NCBI GenBank assembly: GCA_963576735.1
Contig: OY755177.1
Location: forward strand, 18,166,001 to 18,230,000
Length of the DNA: 64,000 nucleotides
Direction of reading: 5' to 3'
DNA from: Bedellia somnulentella
Lineage: Eukaryota > Arthropoda > Insecta > Lepidoptera > Bedelliidae
The position numbers and the translations under genes are program-made. Positions 41,281 through 51,989 of this stretch are shown here, one piece after another. The notes below the pieces were generated by a model that ran no database searches, was not told the origin of the DNA, and saw nothing but the letters and a program-made list of their open reading frames with translations. How positions within the stretch are numbered: the first letter of the stretch is position 1; each line of letters opens with the position of its first letter.

Positions 41281-41442
41281 AAAGGAAAGAAAAATTTCGA
41301 CACTGGCGGGGTTCGAACCCCGCCAGTGTCGAAATTTTTCTTTCGCTCTGCCAACTGAGCTACAGTGACAGTAGCAGACGGGGGCGTATACCCGAAGGTC
41401 GCGGGTTCGAACCCCGCCAGTGTCGAAATTTTTCTTTCCTTT
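41281..41442 (+). repeat. Inverted and rearranged family C junction
   Basis: 41281-41343 is a perfect palindrome: GGAAAGAAAAATTTCGACAC..CTGGCGGGG is followed by TTCGAA and its own inverse. It equals two half T-arms joined head to head. Next come a minus scrap (CGCTCTGCCAACTGAGCTAC) and a plus half core (GACGGGGGCGTATACCCGAA). Confidence 0.85.
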
Positions 41443-41666
41443 AATAACATCTTTTATTTATGAGTAATAATCCCCACATGAGGAATTCATGTCAAAAAAC
41501 ATTAAATTGTGTGATAGTTAGGCGTTTCCAACATTTGCATTCTATCTGAAAAGGTAGACAAGTGGCCGTCCGAATTAGTTAAAATTCGGAGGTAGGAAAC
41601 GCAAACACTACTTGAACGTGTAAAAAAGAAACAAAGGATAGAGAAATTTCGCGCTGGAAGCCAACT

Positions 41667-41739
41667 GACACTGTAGCTCAGTTGGCAGAGCGACGGGGGC
41701 GTATACCCGAAGGTCGCGGGTTCGAACCCCGCCAGTGTC
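41667..41739 (+). ncRNA. tRNA-like core, unit 1
   Basis: Acceptor GACACTG pairs perfectly with CAGTGTC. A box TAGCTCAGTTGG, T arm GCGGG/CCCGC and B box GGTTCGAACCC are intact, so Pol III transcription is plausible. The anticodon part CGGGGGCGTATACCCG has a 4-bp stem and an 8-base loop without U33. It is therefore unlikely to be a working tRNA. Expression is unknown. Confidence 0.5.
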
Positions 41740-41981
41740 GAAATTTTTCTTTCCTTTAATAACATCTTTTATTTATGAGTAATAATCCCCACATGAGGAA
41801 TTCATGTCAAAAAACATTAAATTATGTGATAGTTAGGCGTTTCCAACATTTGCATTCTATCTGAAAAGGTAGACAAGTGGCCGTCCGAATTAGTTAAAAT
41901 TCGGAGGTAGGAAACGCAAACACTACTTGAACGTGTAAAAAAGATACAAAGGATAGAGAAATTTCGCGCTGGAAGCCAACT

Positions 41982-42054
41982 GACACTGTAGCTCAGTTGG
42001 CAGAGCGACGGGGGCGTATACCCGAAGGTCGCGGGTTCGAACCCCGCCAGTGTC
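41982..42054 (+). ncRNA. tRNA-like core, unit 2
   Basis: Same sequence as the unit 1 core; all stems kept. Confidence 0.5.
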
Positions 42055-42296
42055 GAAATTTTTCTTTCCTTTAATAACATCTTTTATTTATGAGTAATAA
42101 TCCCCACATGAGGAATTCATGTCAAAAAACATTAAATTATGTGATAGTTAGGCGTTTCCAACATTTGCATTCTATCTGAAAAGGTAGACAAGTGGCCGTC
42201 CGAATTAGTTAAAATTCGGAGGTAAGAAACGCAAACACTACTTGAACGTGTAAAAAAGAAACAAAGGATAGAGAAATTTCGCGCTGGAAGCCAACT

Positions 42297-42369
42297 GACA
42301 CTGTAGCTCAGTTGGCAGAGCGACGGGGGCGTATACCCGAAGGTCGCGGGTTCAAACCCCGCCAGTGTC
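42297..42369 (+). ncRNA. tRNA-like core, unit 3
   Basis: As unit 1 except for a change in the B box (GGTTCAAACCC), which breaks the usual TTCGA. Confidence 0.48.
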
Positions 42370-42585
42370 GAAATTTTTCTTTCCTTTAATAACATCTTTT
42401 ATTTATGAGTAATAATCCCCACATGAGGAATTCATGTCAAAAAACATTAAATTATATGTTATGTTCTTTGCAATAACAATAAGTTTAGGAAATACCTATT
42501 TTCATAAATTGTATATTTGTTTCAATCATCCGGCCAATTCAGTAGAGGATAAAAGGAATAGAATAAAGAGAATACTTTTTGTTTT

Positions 42586-42765
42586 GTAGTGTCGGAATAG
42601 CATTTACCCATTTCGTCAGATGAGTGTCATACGTCGCGACTTAAGAGTTTAGGTCGCTTAAGTAATTTTTAGACCTTATCACCGGAGACCCATCTCTATC
42701 TTTTTTTACATTTTTTTTCTCCACCGAACTCTCAAAGGCTACTATAAAATATAATCTCTAATACT
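42586..42765 (+). repeat. Family B, strongly diverged copy
   Basis: TGTAGTGTCGGAATAGCATT, CATTTCGTCAGATGAGTGTC and GGAGACCCATCTCTATC keep the order. Confidence 0.55.
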
Positions 42766-42767
42766 AC

Positions 42768-44515
42768 TAATCTCTGTAATTCAATTCTCTTTACTGGTAA
42801 ACTCCCAGATTCATTTTCCCATTCCAACATAATACTTTTACACAAAAAGGGCGATAGGTCAGATATTGGGAACTATCGTCCTATAAGTTTAGTGTCACAT
42901 ATTTACAAATTATTTATAAAAACGATACAAAACCGCATCACTTATCAATTAGACTCCTACCAGCCACCTGAGCAGGCTGGCTTTCGACCCGGCTACTCTA
43001 CAACTGACCACTTACATACACTAAATAAGATTATAGAGAAACACAATGAATTTAATTAGACACTCTACTTAGCCTTTGTAGACTACTCAAAAGCTTTTGA
43101 CAGCATCTCACACTCAGCAATTATATCCGCTCTAAATAACCAGAACATCAATCCCACTTATATTAGCATTATTAAAGCACACACACTGTCACATGACTAA
43201 GTACAACTCAGCCATGTGGGTTTCCTCACGATGTTTTCCCTCACCGTTAGCAACCATGATAAATTAACCACACATATGACATTAGAAAAGCCAAATTGGT
43301 GTAGGCCCGTCCCAGGATTGGAACTCACGCACTTCTGTTTTTCGGGCGGGTGTTCTACCCACTGGACTATCATGTCGCGTACAAAACGGCGATAGGCCTG
43401 CCCCCTATCACGTGAGTACACTGTCTAAGCAAAACGTGGGTACCTTCTCTGGAAAACTAGATGGCGCTTGCCATGTGAGTTCAGGAGAATTGGTACCTCT
43501 GCCAACCCCTTCGGGGATAAACGGCGTGAACGTTTATGTTATGTTATGTTATTAAAGCAGTATACAACCAAAGCACAGCCAATATCAAAATATCAGCATC
43601 CTCAGGCCCGTCATTCCAAATAGAAAGAGGTGTGAAACAGGGAGACCCTCTGCCTTCAAAATTATTCACTAGTACCCTCGAAGAGGTCTTCAAAAAGTTG
43701 GCAATTTCTTGGCAAAACAGGGGCATTACCGTCGGTGACCGACGGCTGAAAAACCTTCGGTTCGCCGACGACATTGTACTGTTTGCATCATCTCCATTGG
43801 AACTCGAGAAAATGCTTCAAGAACTGAGCACTGCTAGCCTTGAGGTTGGACTGAAGTTGAACCGGTCGAAAACCCAACTAATGACCAACGGCGCAAAAAG
43901 TAAGGTAGTGGTCGATGGGCAGGAAATACAATACGTCGACGAGTACATCTACTTGGGCCAGATAGTGTCCTTCGCAAACAGACAGGACAAAGAAATCGAA
44001 CGACGCGTTTCGAATGCCTGGAAGAGCTACTGGTCCATGAAGAAGCTTATGAAGGGTAACCTTCCGTTAACCCCGAAGCGCAAACTTGTCGACATGTGCA
44101 TCCTCCCAATCCTAACTTACGGCGCACAAACGTGGTCATTGACCGAACGTCAAAAGTCCAAACTTAAGGTTTGCCAGCGAGCAATTGAGCGCAGTATTCT
44201 GGGTGTCAAACGCACAGATCGCATTCGAAACACCACACTGCGCTCAAAAACTGGGATGCTCTGCCAAACTCAAGTGGACCTGGGCTGACACGTCTGTCGA
44301 ATGCATCCGGAAAATGGGCTAAAACAGCCACTGAATGGGTGCCTACAGATGGGCACCGGCGTAGGGGAACGCCTAGGAGGAGATGGAGGGCCGACCTGGA
44401 CAGGTTTGATCCAGGGTGGTGGTGTACAGCCTCAGCTCAGACAGAGATGTGTGGGCTCAAAATTGTGAGGCCTTTGCCCAGCAGTGGGAAATAAATTAGG
44501 CTATAATAATAAATA
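42768..44515 (+). pseudogene. RTE-like LINE, 5'-truncated and interrupted by a SINE
   Basis: The frame runs from about 42790 (LPDSFSHSNIILLHKKGD, IGNYRPISL, QAGFRPGYSTTDHL, FVDYSKAFDS) to the SINE at 43180, and resumes at 43551 with GVKQGDPL, FADDIVLFAS and LTYGAQTWSLT. These are reverse transcriptase motifs (A: FVDYSKAFD; C: FADD). Removing the SINE and one duplication restores the frame. One TAG stop (about 43059) and a frameshift near 44265 show it is dead. The end codes WRADLDRFDPGWW and has GGCCTTTGCCCAGCAGTGGG then AATAATAATAA, the typical RTE 3' end in Lepidoptera. The endonuclease domain is missing. Confidence 0.8.
43180..43548 (+). mobile_element. Family A SINE (subfamily 2) with 5' inversion, inserted in the LINE
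   Basis: The head half (43180 to about 43379) is inverted, while the tail half (about 43380-43548) is in plus orientation. The break falls in GACAGTGTATTC/GTACAAAACGG. TTATTAAAGCA flanks both sides (43169-43179 and 43549-43559). An inverted 5' part with an intact tail is the twin-priming pattern of LINE machinery. Confidence 0.88.
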
Positions 44516-44635
44516 TATTTTTGTAGATCGTTTGCTCCTTTTGGTGTCACTATTTGGATTATAGTATACTCAATCTGTCCAAAACTGTGTTAAACTGTGC
44601 CGAAATATATTTGACTTGCTTTTAATAACATAGAT

Positions 44636-44820
44636 TTGCCACGAGGAAAGCCATATGGCTGAGTTGCACTGAGTCATTTGATTGTATATTCATACAAAAA
44701 CGGCGATAAACTTGCCCTTTTTACTCTTCAAATGAACGGTCTAAGCAAAACATGAGTAATCTAACCACCAGGTGACATTAATTTCACGTGACGTTCAGAA
44801 ATATTAGTATGTACTTCTTA
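44636..44820 (+). repeat. Family A SINE, subfamily 1, old copy
   Basis: CCATATGGCTGAGTTGCACT, ACAAAAACGGCGATAAACTT and CACCAGGTGACATT..CACGTGACGTTCAGAAAT; no head, no tail. Confidence 0.7.
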
Positions 44821-44917
44821 AGATTGATAGATACGAATCTAAGAAGTTTGCCATGATCGTACGTGCGTTTGATAGATACTATTGTTCATGAGGTAGGTAG
44901 AGACAGCCTCCCTCAAC

Positions 44918-45028
44918 ATGTACTCACGCCCTTCGTTCCCATTAGGGTAGGCAGAGACTATGAATCTCCACTTTGTACGATCTCTAGCTTCGTTCACATC
45001 CATCAATCTTTTTATACATGCTCATTAG
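44918..45028 (-). repeat. Family D LINE 3' fragment
   Basis: TACTCACGCCCTTCGTTCCC, GGTAGGCAGAGACTATGA and CTTCGTTCACATCCATCAAT match the 38.4 kb copy. Confidence 0.7.
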
Positions 45029-45236
45029 AAATTCCTCAGCCACTTTTAGAAAGTTGAGTGGGGAAAACATGGCAAAGTAAAGGTATGCTGTGTAGTGTCG
45101 GCTTAGAATAGCACTGCCCCATTTCGGCGACGAGAGGCGACTAACGGTATAGGGGCTTTTAAGGGATTTTTGGGCGATGCGGTTGGAGACCCATCACCAA
45201 CAACCTTTACTTTGCCATCTTTTCCCCACGCAACTA
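45025..45236. repeat. Two family B pieces head to head
   Basis: 45025-45084 is a minus fragment (AAATTCCTCAGCCACTTTTA..GCAAAGTAAAGG); 45086-45236 is the 5' part of a plus copy (TGCTGTGTAGTGTCGGCTTA..CCCCACGCAAC). Both lack the tail. Confidence 0.75.
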
Positions 45237-45523
45237 CCCATATACTATATATACAAGTATATTTACATTTATGATTGTAGAAATGCCTTCCACAATTTGA
45301 CACTCAACGGTATGGTGGTAATCGCGGGAGCTAATGGGAACAGGAAGTTAAGAGTTGGTTTTTGTGAAGAAATCTGGAAGTGGCTTTTGTCCAATAGAGG
45401 ACGTGTATTGGTCTGGTGTTTATGGTTGACGCAATCATATCACTGGCAATTCTATTTTCTACAAAAATTTGGCTGACGATTATGATATCAGAGTAGCGAG
45501 GTTACACTTTAATTTTGTAAGTA

Positions 45524-45745
45524 AACATACATATACCCACGCCACGGCTCTAAATCCTTAGAAGGGGTAGCCAGAGCTAAGAAATTCCTAATTTTTATTT
45601 GGAAAGTTGAGAGGGGAAAAGATGGTAAAATAAAGGTTGTTGAAATAAACCTCATCGCCCAAAAAGCCCCAATACCGTTGGTCGCCTCTTACGTAGACTC
45701 ACCGGAAGAAATGGGGTAGTGCTATTCTAAGCCGACACTACAGCA
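45524..45745 (-). repeat. Family B short retroposon
   Basis: AAACATACATATACCCACGC to CCGACACTACAGC, with a deletion in the GGTGATGGGTCTCC block. Confidence 0.82.
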
Positions 45746-45805
45746 ACTAACAGATTGTAAGTAAACTAATGATTATAGGTTTCATTAGTTTTATTTGTTG
45801 TATAT

Positions 45806-46030
45806 GTAGATGCTGTCACTACTCCTTTCTACCCACGGATGTCGCGAGGGGGACTAACTGGTTACTGGCACATATTAAGTGGTGTTTGTGCGATGCGGTT
45901 GGAGACCTATTACCAACGGTACTTTATTTCTACCATCTTGTCCCGTATCATCTTCCAATTGTGACTGAGGAGTTTCTTACTCTATAGCTCTGGCAAAAAT
46001 TATTGGGGTTTATGGCCGTGATGTATGTAT
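45806..46030 (+). repeat. Family B, diverged copy
   Basis: GTAGATGCTGTCACTACTCC to TTATGGCCGTGATGTATGTA. Confidence 0.75.
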
Positions 46031-47695
46031 TTCAGATGAAAGAAAACAACAAAACTTATAATTTATCACGTTTTTAATTAATTTTTTTCACAACATTTTT
46101 ATTTTTCTGTAAAATTTACAATAGCTTAAAAGACTCTTCACAGTTAAAATTAATCATGCAACAATGGCGTAATCGCGATGTGAATATATGAAACTTAGAC
46201 GACAAAAAATAACCTACAAAAATACAATTTTAAAAACTATTTTAATGTTAGAGCTTGCAGTAAGCGACGCCTTTCTATAGAATAACGCCTTAAAATAATT
46301 CATAGAAAGGTGTTGTCATTTAGGGTACTAAATAGGCACTTATTAGGCTTACACGGTTGATTTGATGGCAAATTTAAAAATATGTTTTGGATGTCTAAAT
46401 TGGCATTAAGTGTCTAATATTCTCATGACTTCAGTATCAGTCAATACTGGCTTATTCAACACTGGTGTTTATTTATATAACTTTTTATCAAGTTATAGTT
46501 TGACCTAAAAAGTTTTGATCTGAAAAGATTATTAAAACATTTAATTTCAACCTGATTTTTAAATCACAAAACTGTTCGCCTAACTTGTGAAATTATTCAC
46601 AAAGAAAAACACGTTATATGTTTGCATAGCTGGCGTACTCGACTGCATGATAATAACTTCGTTAAATAACGCAAACACGTTTTATTATTCAATGAAAATT
46701 GAGTTAAATTTATAAGTTTTTCGTATGCACGGTTTTTTGCAAACCCTATTCTATCATATAAATGATTTGTTAATCAAAATTATGTGTAAATAAGTATATG
46801 GGTTACACCTTATGATGATAATTTGCAAATTTCTAAGATTTTACCACAACAAATACATGTTTTAAATAAATATAAAAAATACCAATTTAGACCGTCCTAT
46901 ATAAAGATTTTTGTCAACATCAAAACAAATTGTTGTAATGACTACATTAGTGTTCTGACTTGTAATGTACAGTGTCTTTTCAGTACCCTGAATACGTAAA
47001 ACTAAAATAGAGAGTGTATGTCTGGTGTTATGCTAAAACATATGACGCTGCCCAGACAATTAGGTTCAAAATTGGTTGACAAGAAAATTGGCAGATAAAT
47101 TTTATTAGTAAAAAATTATATTTCACTGTCACTGGTAGATATTGTAAGGGCAAATATAAGAGAAATCACAAATTATGATACTGCGGAGATTTTTTCCTAA
47201 GCTTTAATATTAAACATATTTACTCTTCAGGTATAATATGAATCATATTAAGACGATTAATGGTGAATAATTTATTAGTTTTTTAGTATATTTATTTGAG
47301 GTAATATAAGAAGAAATGATATTAAGAGTCACATAAAGAATTTGCTAGTAAATCTATAATCAGGAAAAACTATGGCAAGCTCAAAGACTCTTATAAAATT
47401 GCAAATAAGTTCGTATCAAACTAGGCTATATGACACATATGTTTATAACCTAGATATTCTCAATATTTGGCTGAAGTGACCGACTTCTTTTTGAGCAAAT
47501 ACCTGCATAACTTAATTTACTGATAATTTGACACTTCTTTTTAAACAATTTTGGACAATTTTATATAATTATTATAATCTGTAAATTTGACACAATATAA
47601 TACTTTGTTCCTACTAATATTATAATAATACTCCCGTAATAAATGTATCAATAATAATCTTTTATCTAACCGTTATTTGCCCTTTCTATTTCCAG
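46031..47695. other. Repeat-free AT-rich stretch
   Basis: None of families A-F occurs here, unlike the 20 kb to its left. On the minus strand an AATAAA lies near 46093-46098, which could end a long 3' UTR of a gene whose exon sits at 49319. This link is inference. Confidence 0.4.
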
Positions 47696-48004
47696 GATCG
47701 GTTTGTATGGCTTAAGCTTTCAATAAATATAAATATGCCAATTTTCTTGTATCCACGAACCTTTTTAAAGTTAATACTTCAAGACGCTTGCATACTTCGT
47801 CGCCATTTTATTGGAAGTATGTCTGACAAAACTTCCTGTACCAACTTTACTGAATCAGATAAAGGAATGTTTAACAAAACCTTACCGGCACTTTTAAATA
47901 ATAATTACAAACTTAAAATAAAGTCACATGACAAAACCGCAATAAAAAGCACTACACAAGCGTCTATGTTATTAGAAAATAGATCTATCTCAATTAATGT
48001 ATAA
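47696..48004 (+). CDS. Candidate terminal exon of an unknown gene
   Basis: A strong acceptor (TTTGCCCTTTCTATTTCCAG) ends at 47695 and the frame is open in phase 0 for 102 codons to TAA at 48002-48004. The peptide starts DRFVWLKLS, has a short hydrophobic stretch (about IFLYPRTFLKLIL) and a polar end rich in Ser, Thr, Asn and Lys with possible glycosylation sites (NFT, NKT, NRS). No upstream partner exon was identified. The phase 0 acceptor and Asn/Lys-rich make-up recall exon 2 of the 22.4 kb gene, but the residues do not align well. Family unknown; could be a chance frame. Confidence 0.3.
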   Translation, partial: DRFVWLKLSININMPIFLYPRTFLKLILQDACILRRHFIGSMSDKTSCTNFTESDKGMFNKTLPALLNNNYKLKIKSHDKTAIKSTTQASMLLENRSISINV

Positions 48005-49031
48005 TACATTATAAAACTAGCTGAAAATGTATGGTAACTCTAAGATAAAAGAAAGAAAACACTCGGAAAGAATCGCAATCAGGAAACAGACGAATGTCAC
48101 ACTACTTAAATGCTTCAAACATATCTTCGAAATCTGTCACTGAATAAATACTATCTATTAACAATTTATAATCAGCTATATATTTATCATGTAAATATAT
48201 AAGAACAGTTCCAATCGCGAAAATATATCTGTAAGTATATATTAAATAAAGTTCTAGACAAGCGGTTCTAGCGCAAGCAACTGTATTTTGTCATATCAAA
48301 ATATGGTGACAATGTTCAGGAGGTAGAAATCAGCAATTAGTAGCCAATAACTGACTTTAGACAGATAATATTTCATAATCACAGCTATTTATAATAATAA
48401 AGTTTATAAAATATTTCAAAAAGACCAATCTAAAACCACGTTCACAACGATGCCTGTCGACACTGAGAAATACACTAATAATTAACTTAGCCACGCCTAT
48501 TTGTATATGGAATATGGTTAAGATTTTGTTAGCTATATAATGTACTTCAAATATATCTAAGTACAGATAAAATTCAGTCCGAAAAGTTCCGCTCCTCCGA
48601 AATGTGTCTCTTTTAGTAAATGAGCGTGACGATGAAGGAAAAAGAATTCGTGTTTTTATAAAACAACGTTTGCATCTAGCTCAATAGACTCTTAAAGAAT
48701 TTCGAGTAGTTAATATAAAAATGAGATCTTAATTTTGGTTCGACAGTGAGCAAATTTATAATTCGTACAGAAAACAATACACTTACTTACAATTACGAAT
48801 CGAAATACACAGACATTTGGGTATAAATATAAATATATATGTCAGATTACTCTAGTAACAATTGTACTTGATTTCATTGGATATATTTTTGACTACTATA
48901 ATAGATTAACAAATTGATTTTATCCTATATTAAAATATCATGCTTTTCTCAAAATTTCTTAAATAACATTTAATGCAATGACGAAGAACCGGCGTAAAGC
49001 TACTGGGAATCCATCGCATCATACATAATCA
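48005..49031. other. Repeat-free AT-rich stretch up to the gap
   Basis: No repeat family and no gene supported. See the note on 46031-47695. Confidence 0.4.
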
Positions 49032-49067
49032 TCTATATATATAAAAGAAAGTCGTGTTAGTTACACT
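49032..49067 (+). repeat. Helitron-like 5' end running into the gap
   Basis: A then TCTATATATATAAAAGAAAG and TCGTGTTAGTTACAC is a familiar lepidopteran Helitron-like start. The rest is hidden by Ns. Confidence 0.45.
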
Positions 49068-49267
49068 NNNNNNNNNNNNNNNNNNNNNNNNNNNNNNNNN
49101 NNNNNNNNNNNNNNNNNNNNNNNNNNNNNNNNNNNNNNNNNNNNNNNNNNNNNNNNNNNNNNNNNNNNNNNNNNNNNNNNNNNNNNNNNNNNNNNNNNNN
49201 NNNNNNNNNNNNNNNNNNNNNNNNNNNNNNNNNNNNNNNNNNNNNNNNNNNNNNNNNNNNNNNNNNN
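49068..49267. other. Assembly gap (200 N)
   Basis: The run is exactly 200 N, so it is probably a placeholder of unknown true size. Frames crossing it are meaningless. Confidence 0.98.
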
Positions 49268-49319
49268 CCCCGCCCTCGCCGCCGCCCTCGCTCTCCGACG
49301 ACGAGTACGATGATTCGCT
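49268..49319 (-). CDS. Partial host-gene exon at the gap edge
   Basis: On the minus strand TTCTACTTGTTTCAG is a textbook acceptor ending at 49320. The following 52 bases are GC-rich and read SESSYSSSESEGGGEGG in one frame before entering the gap. A Ser/Glu then Gly/Glu low-complexity stretch fits an internal exon of a regulatory or nuclear protein, but the gene cannot be named. The other strand reads PPSPPPSLSDDEYDDSL and then TGA, so a plus-strand C-terminus is the alternative. I favour minus because of the splice site. Confidence 0.5.
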
Positions 49320-49323
49320 CTGA

Positions 49324-49990
49324 AACAAGTAGAATCGAAGTCAGCTTAAGGTTTCCAAAGGATCATGAACTACGAGTAGCTGATATAAATTAAAATAGAC
49401 CATTAAATTATACTTTCGCAAATGCGGTTGCTATCTAACAGGTTGCACGCAGTAGACATGCAAATGGACGAGTTAGTTTACGATGCCCATTATAAATGTT
49501 TCAGTAAAGGTGGGTATACATTGGTGCAATGCTACCTGTAATGCAACATTTGCATTGAATTTGACATCCACATTGCTGTTATGTAACATGAAAGGTAACA
49601 TACTTTGTAACAAATTCTCCACAATTTGGACGCCTCGCTCGCACGAACTGCGCCTGGGTTGCGCGTTACAACTCGTGCGCAGCTCGATCCGATATTTGTA
49701 GGTTTTTGGTGAGAACACAAAGAAGCGCGGAGCGTGCGCAGGACCTGGCCGTGGACAGTCGTTCGTATCGTTCGCATGTGAATGATCATGGCGGTGAAAG
49801 AGGGTGTACGGAGTGATGACTATTTTATTTTATTTTTATTTTTTATTTTATTCGGAAGATTTACAGCATTAAAACTTTTTGATACAAACTTAATTAATTA
49901 TCTTTTAGCCATTTACAAATCTTCACACATAATATCTTGCTATATAGGAAAAAACAGGTTATGTTTACTTTGTAATAATCAATATGATTA
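49324..49990. other. Spacer, with possible outer part of an old TIR element
   Basis: GGGTATACATTG at 49512-49523 is inverted as CAATGTATACCC at about 51328-51339. The truncated LINE at 50006-51108 would then sit inside an older element. The fit is only about 12 bases. Confidence 0.3.
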
Positions 49991-50005
49991 TACTGCAGAG
50001 AACTT

Positions 50006-51108
50006 TTTTTTTTTTAAATGAAATATAAATCTATTACATTACAAAAGAATATTTAGACATTAACAAGGTGCCTGCTACTGGTTGTCGTTAAAGTACTGCC
50101 GGGTCAAACTTGACTTTATAGATGTCACCGTGCTATCAAAAATATCTATATTATTATCGTTAATCGTTTTGGATGCCCTAACGATGAAAGAATTTTTACG
50201 GTAGTTAGTTTTGAATCGAGGAACTGCCAGTGGTGCATGCCTTCTTTGCGTCCTGGCTGGAACATTAATGTTGATCCTGGAAGTTAGTTCAGGACAGTCA
50301 ACCGCTCCATTTAATAGCTTTATAATGTAACAGATGTCAGCAATATCTCGTCTTTTCGACAGTGGCAAGAAGTGATACCGCTTGCATCTACTGGTATAAT
50401 CCGGAGATCTAGTATGTGCCTTGAAATCTAGAAACTTTAAAAACCGTTTTTGGATGCCCTCAATTCGGTTCTTATAAATATCATATTGCGGATTCCAGAC
50501 TTCAGATGCGTATTCGAGAATCGGCCTTACGAAAGAGCAATATAAAATCTTTATGGTTTTCAGTCTGTTGAATACACTAGCACATCGAATTACAAATCCA
50601 AGAGCCTTATAAGCTTTTTTCACAATGTTGTCAATGTGTTTGTCAAATAATAATTTGTGATCGTGTATTACCCCTAAATCCCTTGATTCGTTAACTTTTG
50701 TTAATAAAGAGCCCTTTAAAAAGTAATTACTATCAGTAAGTGTTTTTTTACGCGAATAAGACAAAACGAAACACTTACTAACGTTAAGTTCTAATTTATT
50801 CGTCTCACAATATGACTCAAAGTTGTTCAAATCACTCTGAAGGCTCTCCACGTCAGCAGAGTTGTGAATACTTTTTATTATTTTCATATCATCCGCATAA
50901 AGAAGAATTTTAGAATTTTGAAAACACTTTTGTATGTCATGGATAAAGATAACAAAGAGAAGTGGCCCCAGTAATGATCCCTGGGGGACACCGGATGGTA
51001 TTGGTAACCATGGCGATTTATATCCTAATAGTACTACTGCTTGAGAGCGATTTTGTATATAGGATAAGAACCAGCGGAGTAGATCACCTAGTCCGCTAGT
51101 AGACTAGT
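50006..51108 (-). pseudogene. 5'-truncated jockey/CR1-like LINE
   Basis: On the minus strand the frame is open from about 51106 to the stop at 50075. It starts within the reverse transcriptase: LLRWFLSYIQNRSQAV, PSGVPQGSLLGPLLFVIFI, then YADD (motif C) and the thumb and C-terminal part ending QYFNDNQ. About 345 codons are intact. A 3' UTR of about 55 bases and an A13-14 tail (T-run at 50006-50019) follow. The N-terminal half, the endonuclease and any gag-like ORF are missing: a normal dead-on-arrival insertion. The frame has no stop, so it is fairly young. Confidence 0.85.
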
Positions 51109-51985
51109 CACTTTTATTGATTGAGGAGTTCTGATACTCGTCAGAGCAAGAAAGCTATCTTCAGACCCCATGATTCGTAAATATATCGACTGAAATAGAG
51201 TGATGCGGTCAAAGAAAATATCACATGTGACAAGGGTTAATATTTGCAACAAAATGCGGGAACTGATGTATCGTAGACTAAGCGCGTAGCGCGCGCACCA
51301 CACGTCCAGGGTAGCAGGGAACATGCAATGTATACCCGGCTTAAGATCCGCAAAATTTGCAACAGATTTTTAAGCATTGTGTTCGAAAACTTATTTTTAA
51401 ATCTTTAATGGAAATGACAAAAAAGGATAATTGTGATCCTGCCTTTAGTACTTTTCAGGGTTGACGGAAACATTAAAAGGAAGGAACATAAAACATTTCT
51501 AATATCACAATTAAATCAATATTAATGTGGCTCACATACGAACATACAGATATTTCCATATTAAAACGGGGAGCAATTTCAAACAATTTACCAAAGTAAA
51601 TATGATAAGGGACCCGCAGATCGGCCAAGTTTAATTGAGTTTCCACATTGAGGATTTGTTCTCTTGCAAATTTAGTGAAATACGTTCTTCTATTGCCACG
51701 ACTGTTGACTCAACATCAATGCTCGCTGTTGACTCAATTAACGCTTGTTATAACAATTACTTACACCCACATTATTCATTTAATCCATCAGCAAAGTAAT
51801 CTGTTATTTGTGGCTTTATTAAATTATATCAAGAATTCATAAGGTCTAGTTAGAGGAATAATAACTGTCAAATATTTGGTATATGCTCTGAAAGAATTTA
51901 TTTTTGTTCTCTTATATTTTTAAAAAATTTGATTGTATTTTAATTATTTAATAAGCGCTGTGATTTTTGCCCATGCCTTTTTGCT
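51109..51985. other. Spacer right of the LINE, no gene supported
   Basis: CGTAGCGCGCGCACCACACG near 51285 is less AT-rich than the rest. Frames here are short and without splice context. Confidence 0.4.
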
Positions 51986-51989
51986 TCTA

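Larger units (their letters stand above)
41443..42455 (+). repeat. Tandem array, 315-bp units with tRNA-like cores
   Basis: AATAACATCTTTTATTTATG starts at 41443, 41758, 42073 and 42388, exactly 315 bases apart, giving 3.2 units. The units are nearly identical: differences include G or A after AAATT, GAAACA or GATACA, GGTAGG or GGTAAG, and GGGTTCGAAC or GGGTTCAAAC. Each unit has one 73-base tRNA-like core. The 87-codon minus frames that cross each unit are products of the repetition. Confidence 0.93.

Noticed and set aside
41502..42395. Three near-identical 87-codon minus frames starting MLLKERKISTLAGFEPATFG
   Set aside because: They are the antisense of the 315-bp tRNA-like repeat units; the similarity comes from tandem duplication, not protein selection.
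41443..42455. CRISPR-like array
   Set aside because: The repeat unit is 315 bp with no short repeat-spacer pattern, in a eukaryotic setting.
49029..49328. Frames spanning the gap on both strands
   Set aside because: Two thirds of each are N; only the 52 bases beyond the gap can be judged.
49512..51339. Large transposon with GGGTATACATTG ends around the truncated LINE
   Set aside because: The match is only about 12 bases and no target duplication fits; kept as a note only.
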